A DNA stretch of 64,000 bases from Mucilaginibacter geliditolerans (GTDB lineage: Bacteria; Bacteroidota; Bacteroidia; Sphingobacteriales; Sphingobacteriaceae): positions 1,116,001 through 1,180,000 of the forward strand of contig NZ_JACHBY010000001.1 of assembly GCF_014200495.1 (NCBI RefSeq), read 5' to 3'. Positions within the stretch are counted from its first letter, which is position 1. Each line of letters opens with the position of its first letter. A program made the position numbers and the translations under genes. Shown here piece after piece: positions 37,826 to 48,200 of this stretch. Below the pieces are notes generated by a model, which saw only the letters and a list, made by a program, of their open reading frames with translations, made no database searches and had not been told where the DNA came from.

Positions 37826-40800
37826 ATGACCCAATCAGATTTACTTGCCCTTCTGGTACAAAACTATCCCGTGGGAGCTACTTCGGGCAGCATGGACATA
37901 TCGGCGTTGCAAAGTCAGACCTACCTGGATTTGTTTGCCCAGCTTGGTATAACCGGCACAAATATACCACTGAACAACAGTACTGGGTTTGTCGTTCAGC
38001 AAGCCAACATTATTTTTGAGGGAAGTATCAATGGAACATTCTTCGGCCTTACCGATGCGGGGATCACCATACAATTTAGCCCGGATCCTTCAGACACAAG
38101 TACTTTTGTTATGCTGTTGCATGTCAATCTGCCCGCAAACTGGACCTTCGGCCAGTCGATACCTTTTTTTGCCGGCAGCATCTATGATGAGCTGGTCCTT
38201 GACACCAGTGTTGCTCCGGCTTTGATCCTCGCTTCAGGCGTCGCCAGTGATCCGGTGAACAATGCAGCGATTAGTGGTTCAGGGCTCTATTTTTATGGCC
38301 TATTCAGCAACACGCAAGGCCCCGCGTCTTTTCTCCTTGCCCTCGCCCTCCTCAACGCCTTTGCAGTCGAAAGCGTTGTTTTTGGTCTTATTGGCCTGGA
38401 TCTGAGCACGCCAGTTGACGGCACGATCAATATGCAGCTCACAGTAGGCTCGGGCTCCATTCCAAACCTCTTTGGCCAGGGCTCGGTTACCCTTGACTTT
38501 TCCCTGTCCCTATTTGCGGGACAGTTACCCGGCATCAGCCAATACCAGAAAGGGGTTCTGTTTTCAACAACGATCGTTTTCGGAAGCTCTAACCTCGACT
38601 TAAATGCCTTGCTCAGCGGAGGGTCGGACGGGGTACTGAACCTTGAGGCAACAGGCACGGCTCTGGCCATCGACCCGGATGCGATCGATACTTATTTCGG
38701 CAACAATAACGGTATTATTACTAGCCTTCCCTCGCAGTTCCAGGACGACCAGAGCGTGCTGTCTATTTCAGCTATCAACTTTGGAATCGGGCTTACTTCC
38801 GAAAGCCTGGAGTATGCAATGATGACGATCTCTGCATTGCCTGATGAACTCTGGAATGTATGGATGGATGGCAATACGCCGATAATTTCTATAGGCAACC
38901 TGGCATTTACGTTCAGTATTTTTCAGCCTTTCGGAGACAACCCACTCTACGAGTTCAATTTTTCCGGGATATTCGAACTAGGCGGCGTGGTGCCCATTCT
39001 GATACAGGCCCAGTTGGGCAACGCAGAAGATCTGATCCTCTCGGGACAGCTGCAGCCTGGCGAGCAGCCCGGGGTGGCCCAACTGATCGCGGCTTTTTAT
39101 CCGCAGCAAACTACAGTACCATCCGACCTTGTCTTTGCAGAGATCAGTTTTGAAGCCAATATTTCCGCTGGCATGTACAGTGCAGGTCTTATTATTGCCG
39201 GTGATTGGGCGTTCAGCTTTGGCGATAACGGCACCATTGCCTTTGAGGAATTGTCGATGTCCTTCTCTTATGACACCTCAAATACACCAAATGTCCAGGC
39301 TAGCGTGGAAGGCATTTTCATGATAGATGAGGACAACCAGTTTGATATTGCCTTATCGCTTTCCGATACCAATTTCACTTTTTCCGGAGCTTGGGAAGAT
39401 ACCGGGGCACCAGTCACGTATATTGATATTGTGATGGCGCTTGGGCTGTACGGTTTACCGGAGCTTCCCAACCTCGATCTTTCCCTTTCGGCTGCCAAGC
39501 TTACATTTGATTCGCAAAATCTGATCTTCACCTTCGAACTCGAGTCGAAATCATTCGGCGACGCGCTGATCATAGCCGGCAAGTCCACAACCGGTGATTG
39601 GAGCTTTGTATTCGGTCTTGAAGCCACGCCCAAAGGCCAACCGATAGATATCAACCTTACCAATATACCAGTAGTGGGCAACCTGGTACCTGCAGGAGAT
39701 GACACCCTTACCATTACCAACCTGCGGTTTGTAGGTACGACCACCAGCCTTCCCGCCATAACATTTACGCCCGAACAGGAAGCCATTGTGGGTACCCAGT
39801 TAAGCAGTGGCATTACGCTTTCGATCGACTTTGCTGTAGGCAGCCTGGTCAATGAGAGTTTTACTGTACGCTTTGCCCTCTCTGACGGCTCCGAATACGA
39901 TACTCCACCACCCGCACCACCTTCGCAAACGGCGACACCGATGCAGGTGCCTGCTCCTGCATCATCAGGACTGCCTGCCTCCGCCGCACCGGGTTCGTTA
40001 GCTACATCGGTGAATGTACAACGCAGCTTCGGTCCTGTTCAGATACAAAGTGTTGGCTTCCAGATTGTGAACAGCAATAGCCTGGCTTTGCAGATATCAG
40101 GTGGTGTGTCGCTCGGCGGCTTAAGTATCGGCCTTACGGCATTGGAAGTTATTATTCCTATCTCCCTGCCTCTTAGCCCTTCGTTCAGCCTTGGCGGTTT
40201 GGAAGTGGCCTATACCGGTACAGGATTTAACATTGCCGGTGGACTACTTACGGTGCCCAATCAAACACCTGCCGAATACATTGGCAACCTTTCAGTAAAG
40301 GCCGGGCCATTCGGGGCTACTGCCTTTGGCATGTACAGCACTGTCGACGGCCAACCCTCGCTTTTTGCCTACGTAGCAGTCTCTGTTCCTTTAGGCGGCT
40401 TCCCGTTTTTCTTTGTCACCGGCCTTGCTGGAGGTTTTGGCTACAATGCGCAGATCAACTTACCGACGATTAGTACAGTAGCTACTTATCCTTTGATACA
40501 AGCCGTTACCAATATACCTCCGCAAACCGCTACACAGGTGCAGGCAGATTTACAGCAATTGGTTACCACCCAAGTTAATCAAAACTGGTTGGCCGCCGGC
40601 ATCGGTTTCAGCTCTTTCGAAATGCTGAATTCGTTTGCCTTACTTACGGTCTCTTTTGGAAATACTTTTGCCGTAGCACTTATGGGCGAATCTACGCTTA
40701 CTATACCTCTTACTGTTGATGGCGAAACTCCGGTATCGCCTATTGCGCAGGCCCAGATGCAGATACTCATCGAGTTTCTTCCTTCTAACGGGATATTTTC

Positions 40801-42205
40801 CGTGAACGCACAATTGAGCCCGGCATCTTATGTGCTCAGCAAAGATGCCAAACTTACCGGGGGCTTTGCTTTTGACATCTGGTTCAGTCCCAGTCCGTAT
40901 TCCGGAGATTTTGTTGTCACACTGGGCGGTTATAACCCATACTACGTTCCACAGAAATACTATCCGACCGTACCACTGCTGGGCATTTCCTGGCAGCTGT
41001 CTTCAGCGTTATCCATCACTGGTGGCGCATATTTTGCCCTGACACCATCCGTTATAATGGCCGGAGGCAGTCTTAATGCGGTTTTTCAAGCCTGGGATAT
41101 ACGTGCATGGTTCACTGCCGAAGCCGATTTTCTTATCCGCTTCAAGCCCTTCAGCTTCTATGCCAGCCTCAATGTAACAGTTGGCGCCTCGATCAAGATG
41201 GATCTGTTGTTTACCACAGTCACAATCAGCGTTACCGCGGGGATGGCCTTACAGCTATGGGGGCTTGATTTTGGCGGTACGGTGCGCGTAGACCTTTATG
41301 TGATCTCGGTCAATGTGGGCTTCGGTCCCAGCCTGCAACAGCAATCCAACTTGCCCTGGAATATTTTCTCGGAAAGCTTCCTGCCGCCTCCACAATCCAC
41401 GCCGCCTGCGGGTCAAACCAGCCAGCTTGCAGCGCAAACAACCAATGAAAATGGTGTGCCGGTAACCGCTACCGACAGCATCATCTCGCTCAACGCCAAT
41501 GCAGGATTGCTCCAGATGATCGATACTTATACCTGGCAGGTTGACCCCGAGACTTTCAGCCTGCTGATCAGTTTACAAATTCCGTCTACCCTGGCGACGG
41601 TAAATACAACGGATGAACAAAGCAACTCGATAAGCACACCGGTGCCGGGAACCTGGAACACGAATCTTGGCGTTGGCCCGATGGGTGTATCTCCAGGCGG
41701 TCTGGCTGTGTCACTTACTATTGGCATCGTTGCTCCTTCGGCAGGAGATGAAGACGTTTGGGTATCACAGGCCGTTACAGGCCAGGTGCCAAGCGGTTTG
41801 TGGGCCAATACGACCAATACGATGAGCACCGACGGAACCCTACCGGATGCGCTTATCGGTGTAAATCTTGTACCCACTCCCCCGCAACCGGCCACGACCT
41901 CGGCTATAGATATTGAGCTGCTGCTTTATAATCCATCTACCCCGGTACCCTGGAATTGGTCAAACGCTAACATCGTAAATACAGACCCATACGGAGATGA
42001 CAATGCTATGTCTGAAATGCAATCATCATTAGTAGACCCCGGCGTTGCTGCCACACGTACTTCATGGATCAACAGCCTTATTACGCAGGGCTTTGCGTTG
42101 GATAATAATGTGCAGGTAACCAACTTTGCTACTGATGCAAATGATCTGCTGCTCAGCGCGCCGGCATTACGGCTTGCGGGCGAAGAAAAAGCAGAATCCG
42201 CATAA
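37826..42205 (+). CDS. Giant beta-rich DUF6603-like protein
   Basis: 1,459 residues, no signal peptide or transmembrane helix. The whole chain alternates Gly/Ser/Asn turns with short hydrophobic strands (for example ISIGNLAFTFSIFQPFGDNP), suggesting a large repetitive beta structure. A Pro-rich linker near residues 690-725 (PPPAPPSQTATP) separates two halves. The segment at about 1089-1160, with AWFTAEADFLIRFKPFSFYA and ending FGGTVRVDLYVISVNVGFG, resembles the DUF6603 region of large bacterial and fungal proteins of unknown role. A C-terminal extension of about 280 residues follows a second Pro-rich stretch. It is the second gene of the operon. No function can be assigned. Confidence 0.7.
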   Translation: MTQSDLLALLVQNYPVGATSGSMDISALQSQTYLDLFAQLGITGTNIPLNNSTGFVVQQANIIFEGSINGTFFGLTDAGITIQFSPDPSDTSTFVMLLHVNLPANWTFGQSIPFFAGSIYDELVLDTSVAPALILASGVASDPVNNAAISGSGLYFYGLFSNTQGPASFLLALALLNAFAVESVVFGLIGLDLSTPVDGTINMQLTVGSGSIPNLFGQGSVTLDFSLSLFAGQLPGISQYQKGVLFSTTIVFGSSNLDLNALLSGGSDGVLNLEATGTALAIDPDAIDTYFGNNNGIITSLPSQFQDDQSVLSISAINFGIGLTSESLEYAMMTISALPDELWNVWMDGNTPIISIGNLAFTFSIFQPFGDNPLYEFNFSGIFELGGVVPILIQAQLGNAEDLILSGQLQPGEQPGVAQLIAAFYPQQTTVPSDLVFAEISFEANISAGMYSAGLIIAGDWAFSFGDNGTIAFEELSMSFSYDTSNTPNVQASVEGIFMIDEDNQFDIALSLSDTNFTFSGAWEDTGAPVTYIDIVMALGLYGLPELPNLDLSLSAAKLTFDSQNLIFTFELESKSFGDALIIAGKSTTGDWSFVFGLEATPKGQPIDINLTNIPVVGNLVPAGDDTLTITNLRFVGTTTSLPAITFTPEQEAIVGTQLSSGITLSIDFAVGSLVNESFTVRFALSDGSEYDTPPPAPPSQTATPMQVPAPASSGLPASAAPGSLATSVNVQRSFGPVQIQSVGFQIVNSNSLALQISGGVSLGGLSIGLTALEVIIPISLPLSPSFSLGGLEVAYTGTGFNIAGGLLTVPNQTPAEYIGNLSVKAGPFGATAFGMYSTVDGQPSLFAYVAVSVPLGGFPFFFVTGLAGGFGYNAQINLPTISTVATYPLIQAVTNIPPQTATQVQADLQQLVTTQVNQNWLAAGIGFSSFEMLNSFALLTVSFGNTFAVALMGESTLTIPLTVDGETPVSPIAQAQMQILIEFLPSNGIFSVNAQLSPASYVLSKDAKLTGGFAFDIWFSPSPYSGDFVVTLGGYNPYYVPQKYYPTVPLLGISWQLSSALSITGGAYFALTPSVIMAGGSLNAVFQAWDIRAWFTAEADFLIRFKPFSFYASLNVTVGASIKMDLLFTTVTISVTAGMALQLWGLDFGGTVRVDLYVISVNVGFGPSLQQQSNLPWNIFSESFLPPPQSTPPAGQTSQLAAQTTNENGVPVTATDSIISLNANAGLLQMIDTYTWQVDPETFSLLISLQIPSTLATVNTTDEQSNSISTPVPGTWNTNLGVGPMGVSPGGLAVSLTIGIVAPSAGDEDVWVSQAVTGQVPSGLWANTTNTMSTDGTLPDALIGVNLVPTPPQPATTSAIDIELLLYNPSTPVPWNWSNANIVNTDPYGDDNAMSEMQSSLVDPGVAATRTSWINSLITQGFALDNNVQVTNFATDANDLLLSAPALRLAGEEKAESA

Positions 42206-42228
42206 CCCCAAGATCAAAACGAAAAAAC

Positions 42229-43563
42229 ATGAGCAACGACAGTACACTGACCTTCATACAACACCAATTGCCTGCTTTAGACAGCGGCGAATATACCGTC
42301 AATGTATCACAGGCGGTAACCATCAACAGTATCGACACAGAGATCTTTCAGACCAGCCCACTCACTGTATTTGTAAGCGGCATACGGTTTCAGCTCGACA
42401 CCTCGAATATTCAAAGTGTATTTCCGCCGGCCAATCAGCAGGGATACTATGGCAACGTATTTCCGCATGTTATACTGACCACGCCCACACTGCCCTGGCA
42501 GCGTGGAACAGGTGAGGCCGCCAGCACAGGCACCGACGATGTGGCTTCCTGGCTAGGCGTTATGACCTTTGGCGAAACCGATCCGCCGCCTGCGTTGCAG
42601 AGCCTCACGCTGAACGACCTGATAACACCGCCTGCCGGAACCTACTTCCCGCCGCTGACGCTGGAACCGGGACAGCAAAATACAGATCCGGTTACCGTCA
42701 TTGACATTCCAGTTTCACTCTTCAATGCTATTGCTCCCAGCGTCAACGACCTGGCATGGCTAGCCCACGTACGTACGGTCGACGTTACCCATAAAGTGAC
42801 GATCGGCGATAATCCGGCGCCGGGAACAATGAGTTTAGTGATCAGTAACCGGTTGCCGCCGGAAGGCATGAACACAACCAGCTTTTTAATTTCTTTTGAA
42901 AATTATGCACCAGTATTACCCGCTGATGATGGTACACCTTCAACCGAAGCCGGAAATTATCAGTTGATGCGTATGGTGGTGTTGTACAACTGGACTTTTA
43001 TGGCCGAAACCGAACAGGTCTCTTTTGCGCAATATCTGGAAGCGGTAAATGTAGCGCCCGCAGGCCTGCAACAATTTTTCGACACTAGTCTTTCGTCGGG
43101 CGATGCAACTGCAGATGCATCGGTACAAAACATCATAAACATGGGCTACACAGGATTTGCACATTTACTACGCAATGGTGATAACACCGTATCCTGGTAC
43201 AGAGGACCACTTTTGCCTTATGGTACGCAACCCTTTATACAGCTTCCCTTTGGTGACGCAGATCAATTGATGCGTTACGATCCCGGTTCGGGGATGTTCG
43301 ATACATCATATGCCGCTGCCTGGCAACTGGGACGTTTGCTCGCCCTGAACGACCGGAATTTTGCGCTTGCCTTTTTCAGATGGCGGACCAGACATACAAG
43401 CGATGCCCTGGTACAACTAGAACAAAACATACTCAACAAATACCTGCATATAGAAACAGATATCACGCAGTTACCGGTAGAACAAAATATCGCCCGTATC
43501 CGGTCGTCTCTGATGACTGTAGTGAAACAGCTTATAGAAAATTTTAAACCGCAAAACCCTTAA
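42229..43563 (+). CDS. Conserved unknown protein of the DUF6603 operon (444 aa)
   Basis: No signal peptide. The opening STLTFIQHQLPALDSGEYTV, a strand-rich N-terminal domain with FVSGIRFQLDTSNIQSVFPP, and HVILTTPTLPWQRG recall a family I have seen beside other DUF6603-like genes, but I cannot name it. The second half is mixed: a long helix near 270-300 (SFAQYLEAVNVAPAGLQQFF) and a helical C-terminus (FALAFFRWRTRHTSDALVQL). It starts 23 bp after the giant gene and ends 3 bp before the next. A structural or binding role is possible; no catalytic motif is visible. Confidence 0.6.
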   Translation: MSNDSTLTFIQHQLPALDSGEYTVNVSQAVTINSIDTEIFQTSPLTVFVSGIRFQLDTSNIQSVFPPANQQGYYGNVFPHVILTTPTLPWQRGTGEAASTGTDDVASWLGVMTFGETDPPPALQSLTLNDLITPPAGTYFPPLTLEPGQQNTDPVTVIDIPVSLFNAIAPSVNDLAWLAHVRTVDVTHKVTIGDNPAPGTMSLVISNRLPPEGMNTTSFLISFENYAPVLPADDGTPSTEAGNYQLMRMVVLYNWTFMAETEQVSFAQYLEAVNVAPAGLQQFFDTSLSSGDATADASVQNIINMGYTGFAHLLRNGDNTVSWYRGPLLPYGTQPFIQLPFGDADQLMRYDPGSGMFDTSYAAAWQLGRLLALNDRNFALAFFRWRTRHTSDALVQLEQNILNKYLHIETDITQLPVEQNIARIRSSLMTVVKQLIENFKPQNP

Positions 43564-43566
43564 ACG

Positions 43567-44511
43567 ATGGCTTTCATTAAACGACCCGACCAACAACAGA
43601 TAAAGGAGCACCTTGCGGAATACCTCCTTAAAACCGAAATGCATTCCGAAAGGGATGATCATAAAACCATAGAAACCTGGTTCAGCAGGCTTCGTCTTTT
43701 TTATGGAATGCCCTTCAACTATATCGTTCCGGATGAACGCATGCTGCCTACCGAATCCCTCCGCTTTTTCCAGGTCGACAACAACTGGATGGATGTACTG
43801 ATCGATGGCGCTTTCAGCATTGGTTCGAGCAAACCCATGTCTTCCAATTCCCAACTGGCGGCGCATATCGCAGCGTTCCGCGAAAGCGCCAAACAGAAAA
43901 TGTCTTCGATAAGGGCTACTATACTCAGTAAAGCGACAGGACCCGCTGCCGAAAAGGCTAAAAAATACCTGGAGGAGTATCGGACGTCAGAATCGAACAA
44001 CCTGAGCGGTTTCTTTTTGAGGTCCATGGTTATAACAGGCTGGCCGGGTATACAGGTTCATGGTTTTTCAGATGCTGCAGCCCAAAATTCCATCCGCATC
44101 CTGCGCATGGAAAAGTTATCGTCTTCCTTGCTTTTCGTGATTTTTGAAGGTGTGGTGCAATCGGTGATCTTCGAGGAGCCCTCAGAAGGCGTTCATTTCG
44201 GGGTTACGCCAGACACTATTCCGCCAACTACCGAACTGCGTTATGCGCAAACCGGAGATGGTGTAACCAGTGGAACAGTAATTACCGGGGAAGAAAATTA
44301 TCCTGTTCCGATGCGCGGCACCAGTACGCTCAACGTTTTGCGGGCTAATACGTTTGCTCAGCAACTTATCAATCAGCCCACGGTATGGCCACCCAACACC
44401 CCGCCGCCTTATCCGGCATTTACAGCCGCCCAGTTCGCGCTCGAACTAGTGCAGGGTGTACAAAGTGTTCAATTTACCTGTTCTGCAACCCCTAAAAACA
44501 ACCCGGCATGA
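43567..44511 (+). CDS. Conserved unknown protein of the DUF6603 operon (314 aa)
   Basis: No signal peptide. It begins with a helical region (RPDQQQIKEHLAEYLLKTEM), then LFYGMPFNYIVPDERMLPTE and LRFFQVDNNWMDVLIDGAFS, which looks like a conserved core; the centre is charged and helical (EKAKKYLEEYRTS), the last 150 residues strand-rich (MVITGWPGIQVHGFS). Its last 4 bp overlap the start of the 1,220-aa gene, so the two are co-translated. Family not identified. Confidence 0.6.
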   Translation: MAFIKRPDQQQIKEHLAEYLLKTEMHSERDDHKTIETWFSRLRLFYGMPFNYIVPDERMLPTESLRFFQVDNNWMDVLIDGAFSIGSSKPMSSNSQLAAHIAAFRESAKQKMSSIRATILSKATGPAAEKAKKYLEEYRTSESNNLSGFFLRSMVITGWPGIQVHGFSDAAAQNSIRILRMEKLSSSLLFVIFEGVVQSVIFEEPSEGVHFGVTPDTIPPTTELRYAQTGDGVTSGTVITGEENYPVPMRGTSTLNVLRANTFAQQLINQPTVWPPNTPPPYPAFTAAQFALELVQGVQSVQFTCSATPKNNPA

Positions 44512-47500
44512 ATCTCAATACGCCACTGATCATACCTATCGACCTCCAGGCACTTTGCGTGGGCAATTCCGACGTTTCGGCCGAGGCCAACGTGCTTTCC
44601 CCCCAAGCCGACTTCAGTATCTTGCCCTGGAACAATGATGGAAGCTTCGTTAACAAATCTTCCTATACCAGTAACCAAGTAGTGGCAGGTGCTTCGCCTT
44701 TTAATGGCCAGGTACCGGCACAGTTCGGCATTCACCTGCACTGGGCATTACCCGATGGCCTTACCCAGTCCATTCCACCGCCAGGACAGCCGACTATGCA
44801 ACCTCAGTTTCCTGCTGTACCCAACCGTTGGATGCTAACCAGGATCATCCTTGATCTTAGCAATCCCAGCACCCCCGTAACAACGACAAAAAGCTGGGTT
44901 ATCGAAAGTGACCGTCTGCAAGAAGTTCAAGACCCTTCATTGCCGATAGCCTTCCCACAACCTACAGTGCCACTTGCTCCTAACAATCCAGGTCAGAATT
45001 ACAACTACGTCGGGCAAGCATTTCCGGTTGAAAGCTGGTCGGAAACATCAGCACAGAGATTGAGCCCGCTTGTTGCTACAGGCTACGGCCAGGTTGCATT
45101 CGCAGCTTATTATCCCAATTCAAGCACGGTATTCGGCTTTCTTGACAATTTTGATGGAGTAGATTACAATGCAGCAACGTCCACGGTACATTACCAGGCG
45201 ACAGGGTGGTACAGCGATGCTGCAAACGATCCTTTGAATGGTGAAAGTTACGAGGAAGCGGACAATCCCTTCGGATGGGCATATACCACTGGCACCAATC
45301 CTCAAAGTACAGTATGCAACGGGATCATCACCAATATTACATGGAACCCTGATACCCAATACCTGAATACAAATTCGAATCCGATCAGTGTGGCGATTGG
45401 GAACGACTCGCCGGAAGCATTCTCGGCATTACTGGCCAATATGAACGGCAATAAAACTACGTATCCTTATGCCGAACTGCTCCTCAACCTATTGCAGTTC
45501 AACTATCTTTCGAAGCTGGGCCAGATACCAGATTCCCTGCAGAGTTTTGAAGAAACCCTGCACAGAGCTTCCTTCGGACCAATACCATCAGGTGCGCGTT
45601 GGCGGATACTGAGCAACAATCCGACAGATAAGAGTTCATACAAGGCGATAGCCCCGTTTTGGGATTCGCTGACAGAACTCAACAACCTACAGGCAGCGGC
45701 AGATGCACAGCTGCTTTCGCTGAACGCCCAAAGCGCACAGCTTTTTGCTGACTGGTACAAATACCTTGCGCTTAGCTATGATAACCCGCAGGGTATACCT
45801 TCCAACCTGAATGCGAGCAATGCCCAGGAATTTGTCACTTCGGAAGCAACACCGCTTGCTGCTTTGCTGGAAGATTACCTGACAGATTATCTTGCTCCGG
45901 TGCAGAATGCACAAGTTGAATTAACCGCTAACCTGCCCACAACCCTTCGTTTGGTGCAAAGCGAACCAGTAGGACACTACTGGCAAGCCAATAACCCGGT
46001 GCTTATCCTGGCAGGAGACGATGTAGTTCCTGCAACCCGGTATGGTATGGATGGCGCAGGTAATCCTGGCAACCAGCTTCCCTGCCGGCTGGAAAGCGAA
46101 CTGCTCACCGGTCTGTCGCTTGATGCTGGTTTTGTTTCTGGCAGTACGGCAGTTACGCTTGATCTGACACAGCTTCCCGTGCTGGATGTGTCGCCAGACG
46201 ATGCGCCGATAACGCTCATCAACACCTTGCTACAGGAAGCATTCTTGTTATGCCCTCTGCTTCAGAACACTATCGCACAGGATCTTGTGGAGCAAGGCGG
46301 CAGCAGCAACCCTGCCATAATCGATTTTTCGGGAACGGTGCAGGCTTTACAGGCCGCGCTGACAGCACTGATGGCCGGACAGGCAACCCCTGATGCCAGC
46401 TACACCGGTACTGCACCCGATGCTATGATGATATTTACCTATGCAGGCACGCCCTGGCTACCTATCATCATGCAATACTCCGTTTTTTATCAACCAGTAC
46501 TTTCAGTTGACACAGCAGGGGGATCGCCGGTATCCTATCCCGTAACATTTCTCAACGACCAGTTTGCCTGGAACAAAGATTCCATAGAGCTGCAATACAC
46601 GGGTACCGGACTACAGTCAGGGGCAAATTATACGGGAACCGTCAATCTCACCCCGAGCGCCAGCCAAGACCTGTCCTTTGCCATTCAGCATTACCTCGAC
46701 AATGTTCCCGCCAATGCCGATACCAAGGAGTTTCAGTCTTTACTGGCCCAGGTACAGCAATTGCCGCAGTTGGCCCAGGGCCTTGGCGGCTTTATCGATT
46801 CGCTGCTGATGTCGCAACAAGTGCTCCAAATGCCGGTCTGGGACCCTCTGGCGAGCAGCCTTTTACAGGCCCATTTTATACCGCCTGTTGTCCAGGCAGT
46901 TAATGGGCAAAACTATGTGGCTCCGCAACCGGATGTTCAGTTTAACCCCATACGCAGTGGAAGCCTGGAAATCACCCAGATCAGGCTGATCGATGCCTTT
47001 GGCCAATTCAAGGATTACCTGAACCCTACGGTTTATGTGGCACAAACCTTATTGCCACCAAGTACGCTTACCGCAACGGGTGTACAGGCATTTCTGCCTC
47101 CCCGTATCACACAACCGGCCAAACTCGACATTTCCTGGATACCGGCAGGCGACGGAAAAGATGATTCTCCCATTATCGGCTGGGTGCTGCCTAACCGTCT
47201 GGATAATAGTATTTACCTGTACGATACAGCAGGAAATGCTATAGGTGAATTGCTCCAACCTTCCGGAACCACCAATGTCATATTTATGTCTGCTGCAGGT
47301 GGGACAAATCCTCCGGGCACTTTGCTAACAACAGCACTCGAAGGCCTGAATCCACAACTGGTATCTGTGATCACAGCACTTTATAACGAAGGTGAGGCCA
47401 GTTATCTGACGCCCTTCCTTGCAGCGATAAATCAGGCGTTGAGCATGATCTTTCCTCCTGTGACATCAGATGACCAAGCTAATGCTTTGCTGGTAGGCCA

Positions 47501-48170
47501 GCCCCTTGTGCTTGCCAATATCTCCATGCAGCTGCAATTGCTGGGCGCACCGGCAACTGATGAATCCTGGTATGGCTTTGCCGATGCGGTAAATGGCGGT
47601 ACCCGAACTGATGGTGGATTATCAGGCGTTCAGTTTCCAGTACAACTGGGCGATCTGTTGCAGATGAACGACGGACTTGTGGGTTTCTGGCCTTTTAGCA
47701 ATACCGGAATAACCGACCTGACAACCTTTTACAGCCTTGGCGCCACATCTTCCCCGGGGTCGGTAACAACGCCTGTACAAGACACTATTGTCCTCACGGC
47801 TTCGCCCGCTGCAAATCCGCTTGATTTTCTGCTGCTGCTTGACCCAATGGCGCCTATTCATGCTACAATGGGTATTTTACCGGTCCACACCTTTAGGCTG
47901 GACCCGGAACTTTACGCCGGGGTACTGGGAAAGTTGAAGGTTACTTTCCTGACGGCGCCGGTGCTTTCAGGGACCAACGACGGATCGGTTGCTATTCCAA
48001 TTCCGGACGAAACGCAGGGAACCTGGAACTGGATCACCGTACAGGCGGAGCAATGGAACACGATGACCCTTGAACAGGAAAGTTCACAACAGGCAACCTT
48101 GAATTATACTCCCCAGCAAATCCTTGAAGGCTGGCTGCAACTAAGCAATTTTGAACCTGAAAAGAAATAA
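44508..48170 (+). CDS. Giant conserved unknown protein of the DUF6603 operon (1,220 aa)
   Basis: No signal peptide or membrane segment. The N-terminus carries IPIDLQALCVGN and, near residues 73-110, FGIHLHWALPDGLTQSI followed by FPAVPNRWMLTRI, which look like strongly constrained motifs. Residues about 300-480 are helical (SLTELNNLQAAADAQLLSLN). The remainder is strand- and loop-rich with many Asn/Gly/Pro, plus two Asp/Gln-rich helices. It starts inside the preceding gene (ATGA). Size and composition suggest a scaffold or surface component rather than an enzyme, which is inference. Confidence 0.6.
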   Translation: MNLNTPLIIPIDLQALCVGNSDVSAEANVLSPQADFSILPWNNDGSFVNKSSYTSNQVVAGASPFNGQVPAQFGIHLHWALPDGLTQSIPPPGQPTMQPQFPAVPNRWMLTRIILDLSNPSTPVTTTKSWVIESDRLQEVQDPSLPIAFPQPTVPLAPNNPGQNYNYVGQAFPVESWSETSAQRLSPLVATGYGQVAFAAYYPNSSTVFGFLDNFDGVDYNAATSTVHYQATGWYSDAANDPLNGESYEEADNPFGWAYTTGTNPQSTVCNGIITNITWNPDTQYLNTNSNPISVAIGNDSPEAFSALLANMNGNKTTYPYAELLLNLLQFNYLSKLGQIPDSLQSFEETLHRASFGPIPSGARWRILSNNPTDKSSYKAIAPFWDSLTELNNLQAAADAQLLSLNAQSAQLFADWYKYLALSYDNPQGIPSNLNASNAQEFVTSEATPLAALLEDYLTDYLAPVQNAQVELTANLPTTLRLVQSEPVGHYWQANNPVLILAGDDVVPATRYGMDGAGNPGNQLPCRLESELLTGLSLDAGFVSGSTAVTLDLTQLPVLDVSPDDAPITLINTLLQEAFLLCPLLQNTIAQDLVEQGGSSNPAIIDFSGTVQALQAALTALMAGQATPDASYTGTAPDAMMIFTYAGTPWLPIIMQYSVFYQPVLSVDTAGGSPVSYPVTFLNDQFAWNKDSIELQYTGTGLQSGANYTGTVNLTPSASQDLSFAIQHYLDNVPANADTKEFQSLLAQVQQLPQLAQGLGGFIDSLLMSQQVLQMPVWDPLASSLLQAHFIPPVVQAVNGQNYVAPQPDVQFNPIRSGSLEITQIRLIDAFGQFKDYLNPTVYVAQTLLPPSTLTATGVQAFLPPRITQPAKLDISWIPAGDGKDDSPIIGWVLPNRLDNSIYLYDTAGNAIGELLQPSGTTNVIFMSAAGGTNPPGTLLTTALEGLNPQLVSVITALYNEGEASYLTPFLAAINQALSMIFPPVTSDDQANALLVGQPLVLANISMQLQLLGAPATDESWYGFADAVNGGTRTDGGLSGVQFPVQLGDLLQMNDGLVGFWPFSNTGITDLTTFYSLGATSSPGSVTTPVQDTIVLTASPAANPLDFLLLLDPMAPIHATMGILPVHTFRLDPELYAGVLGKLKVTFLTAPVLSGTNDGSVAIPIPDETQGTWNWITVQAEQWNTMTLEQESSQQATLNYTPQQILEGWLQLSNFEPEKK

Positions 48171-48200
48171 ATTATTCATCTATATTAAAAAAGCTATATC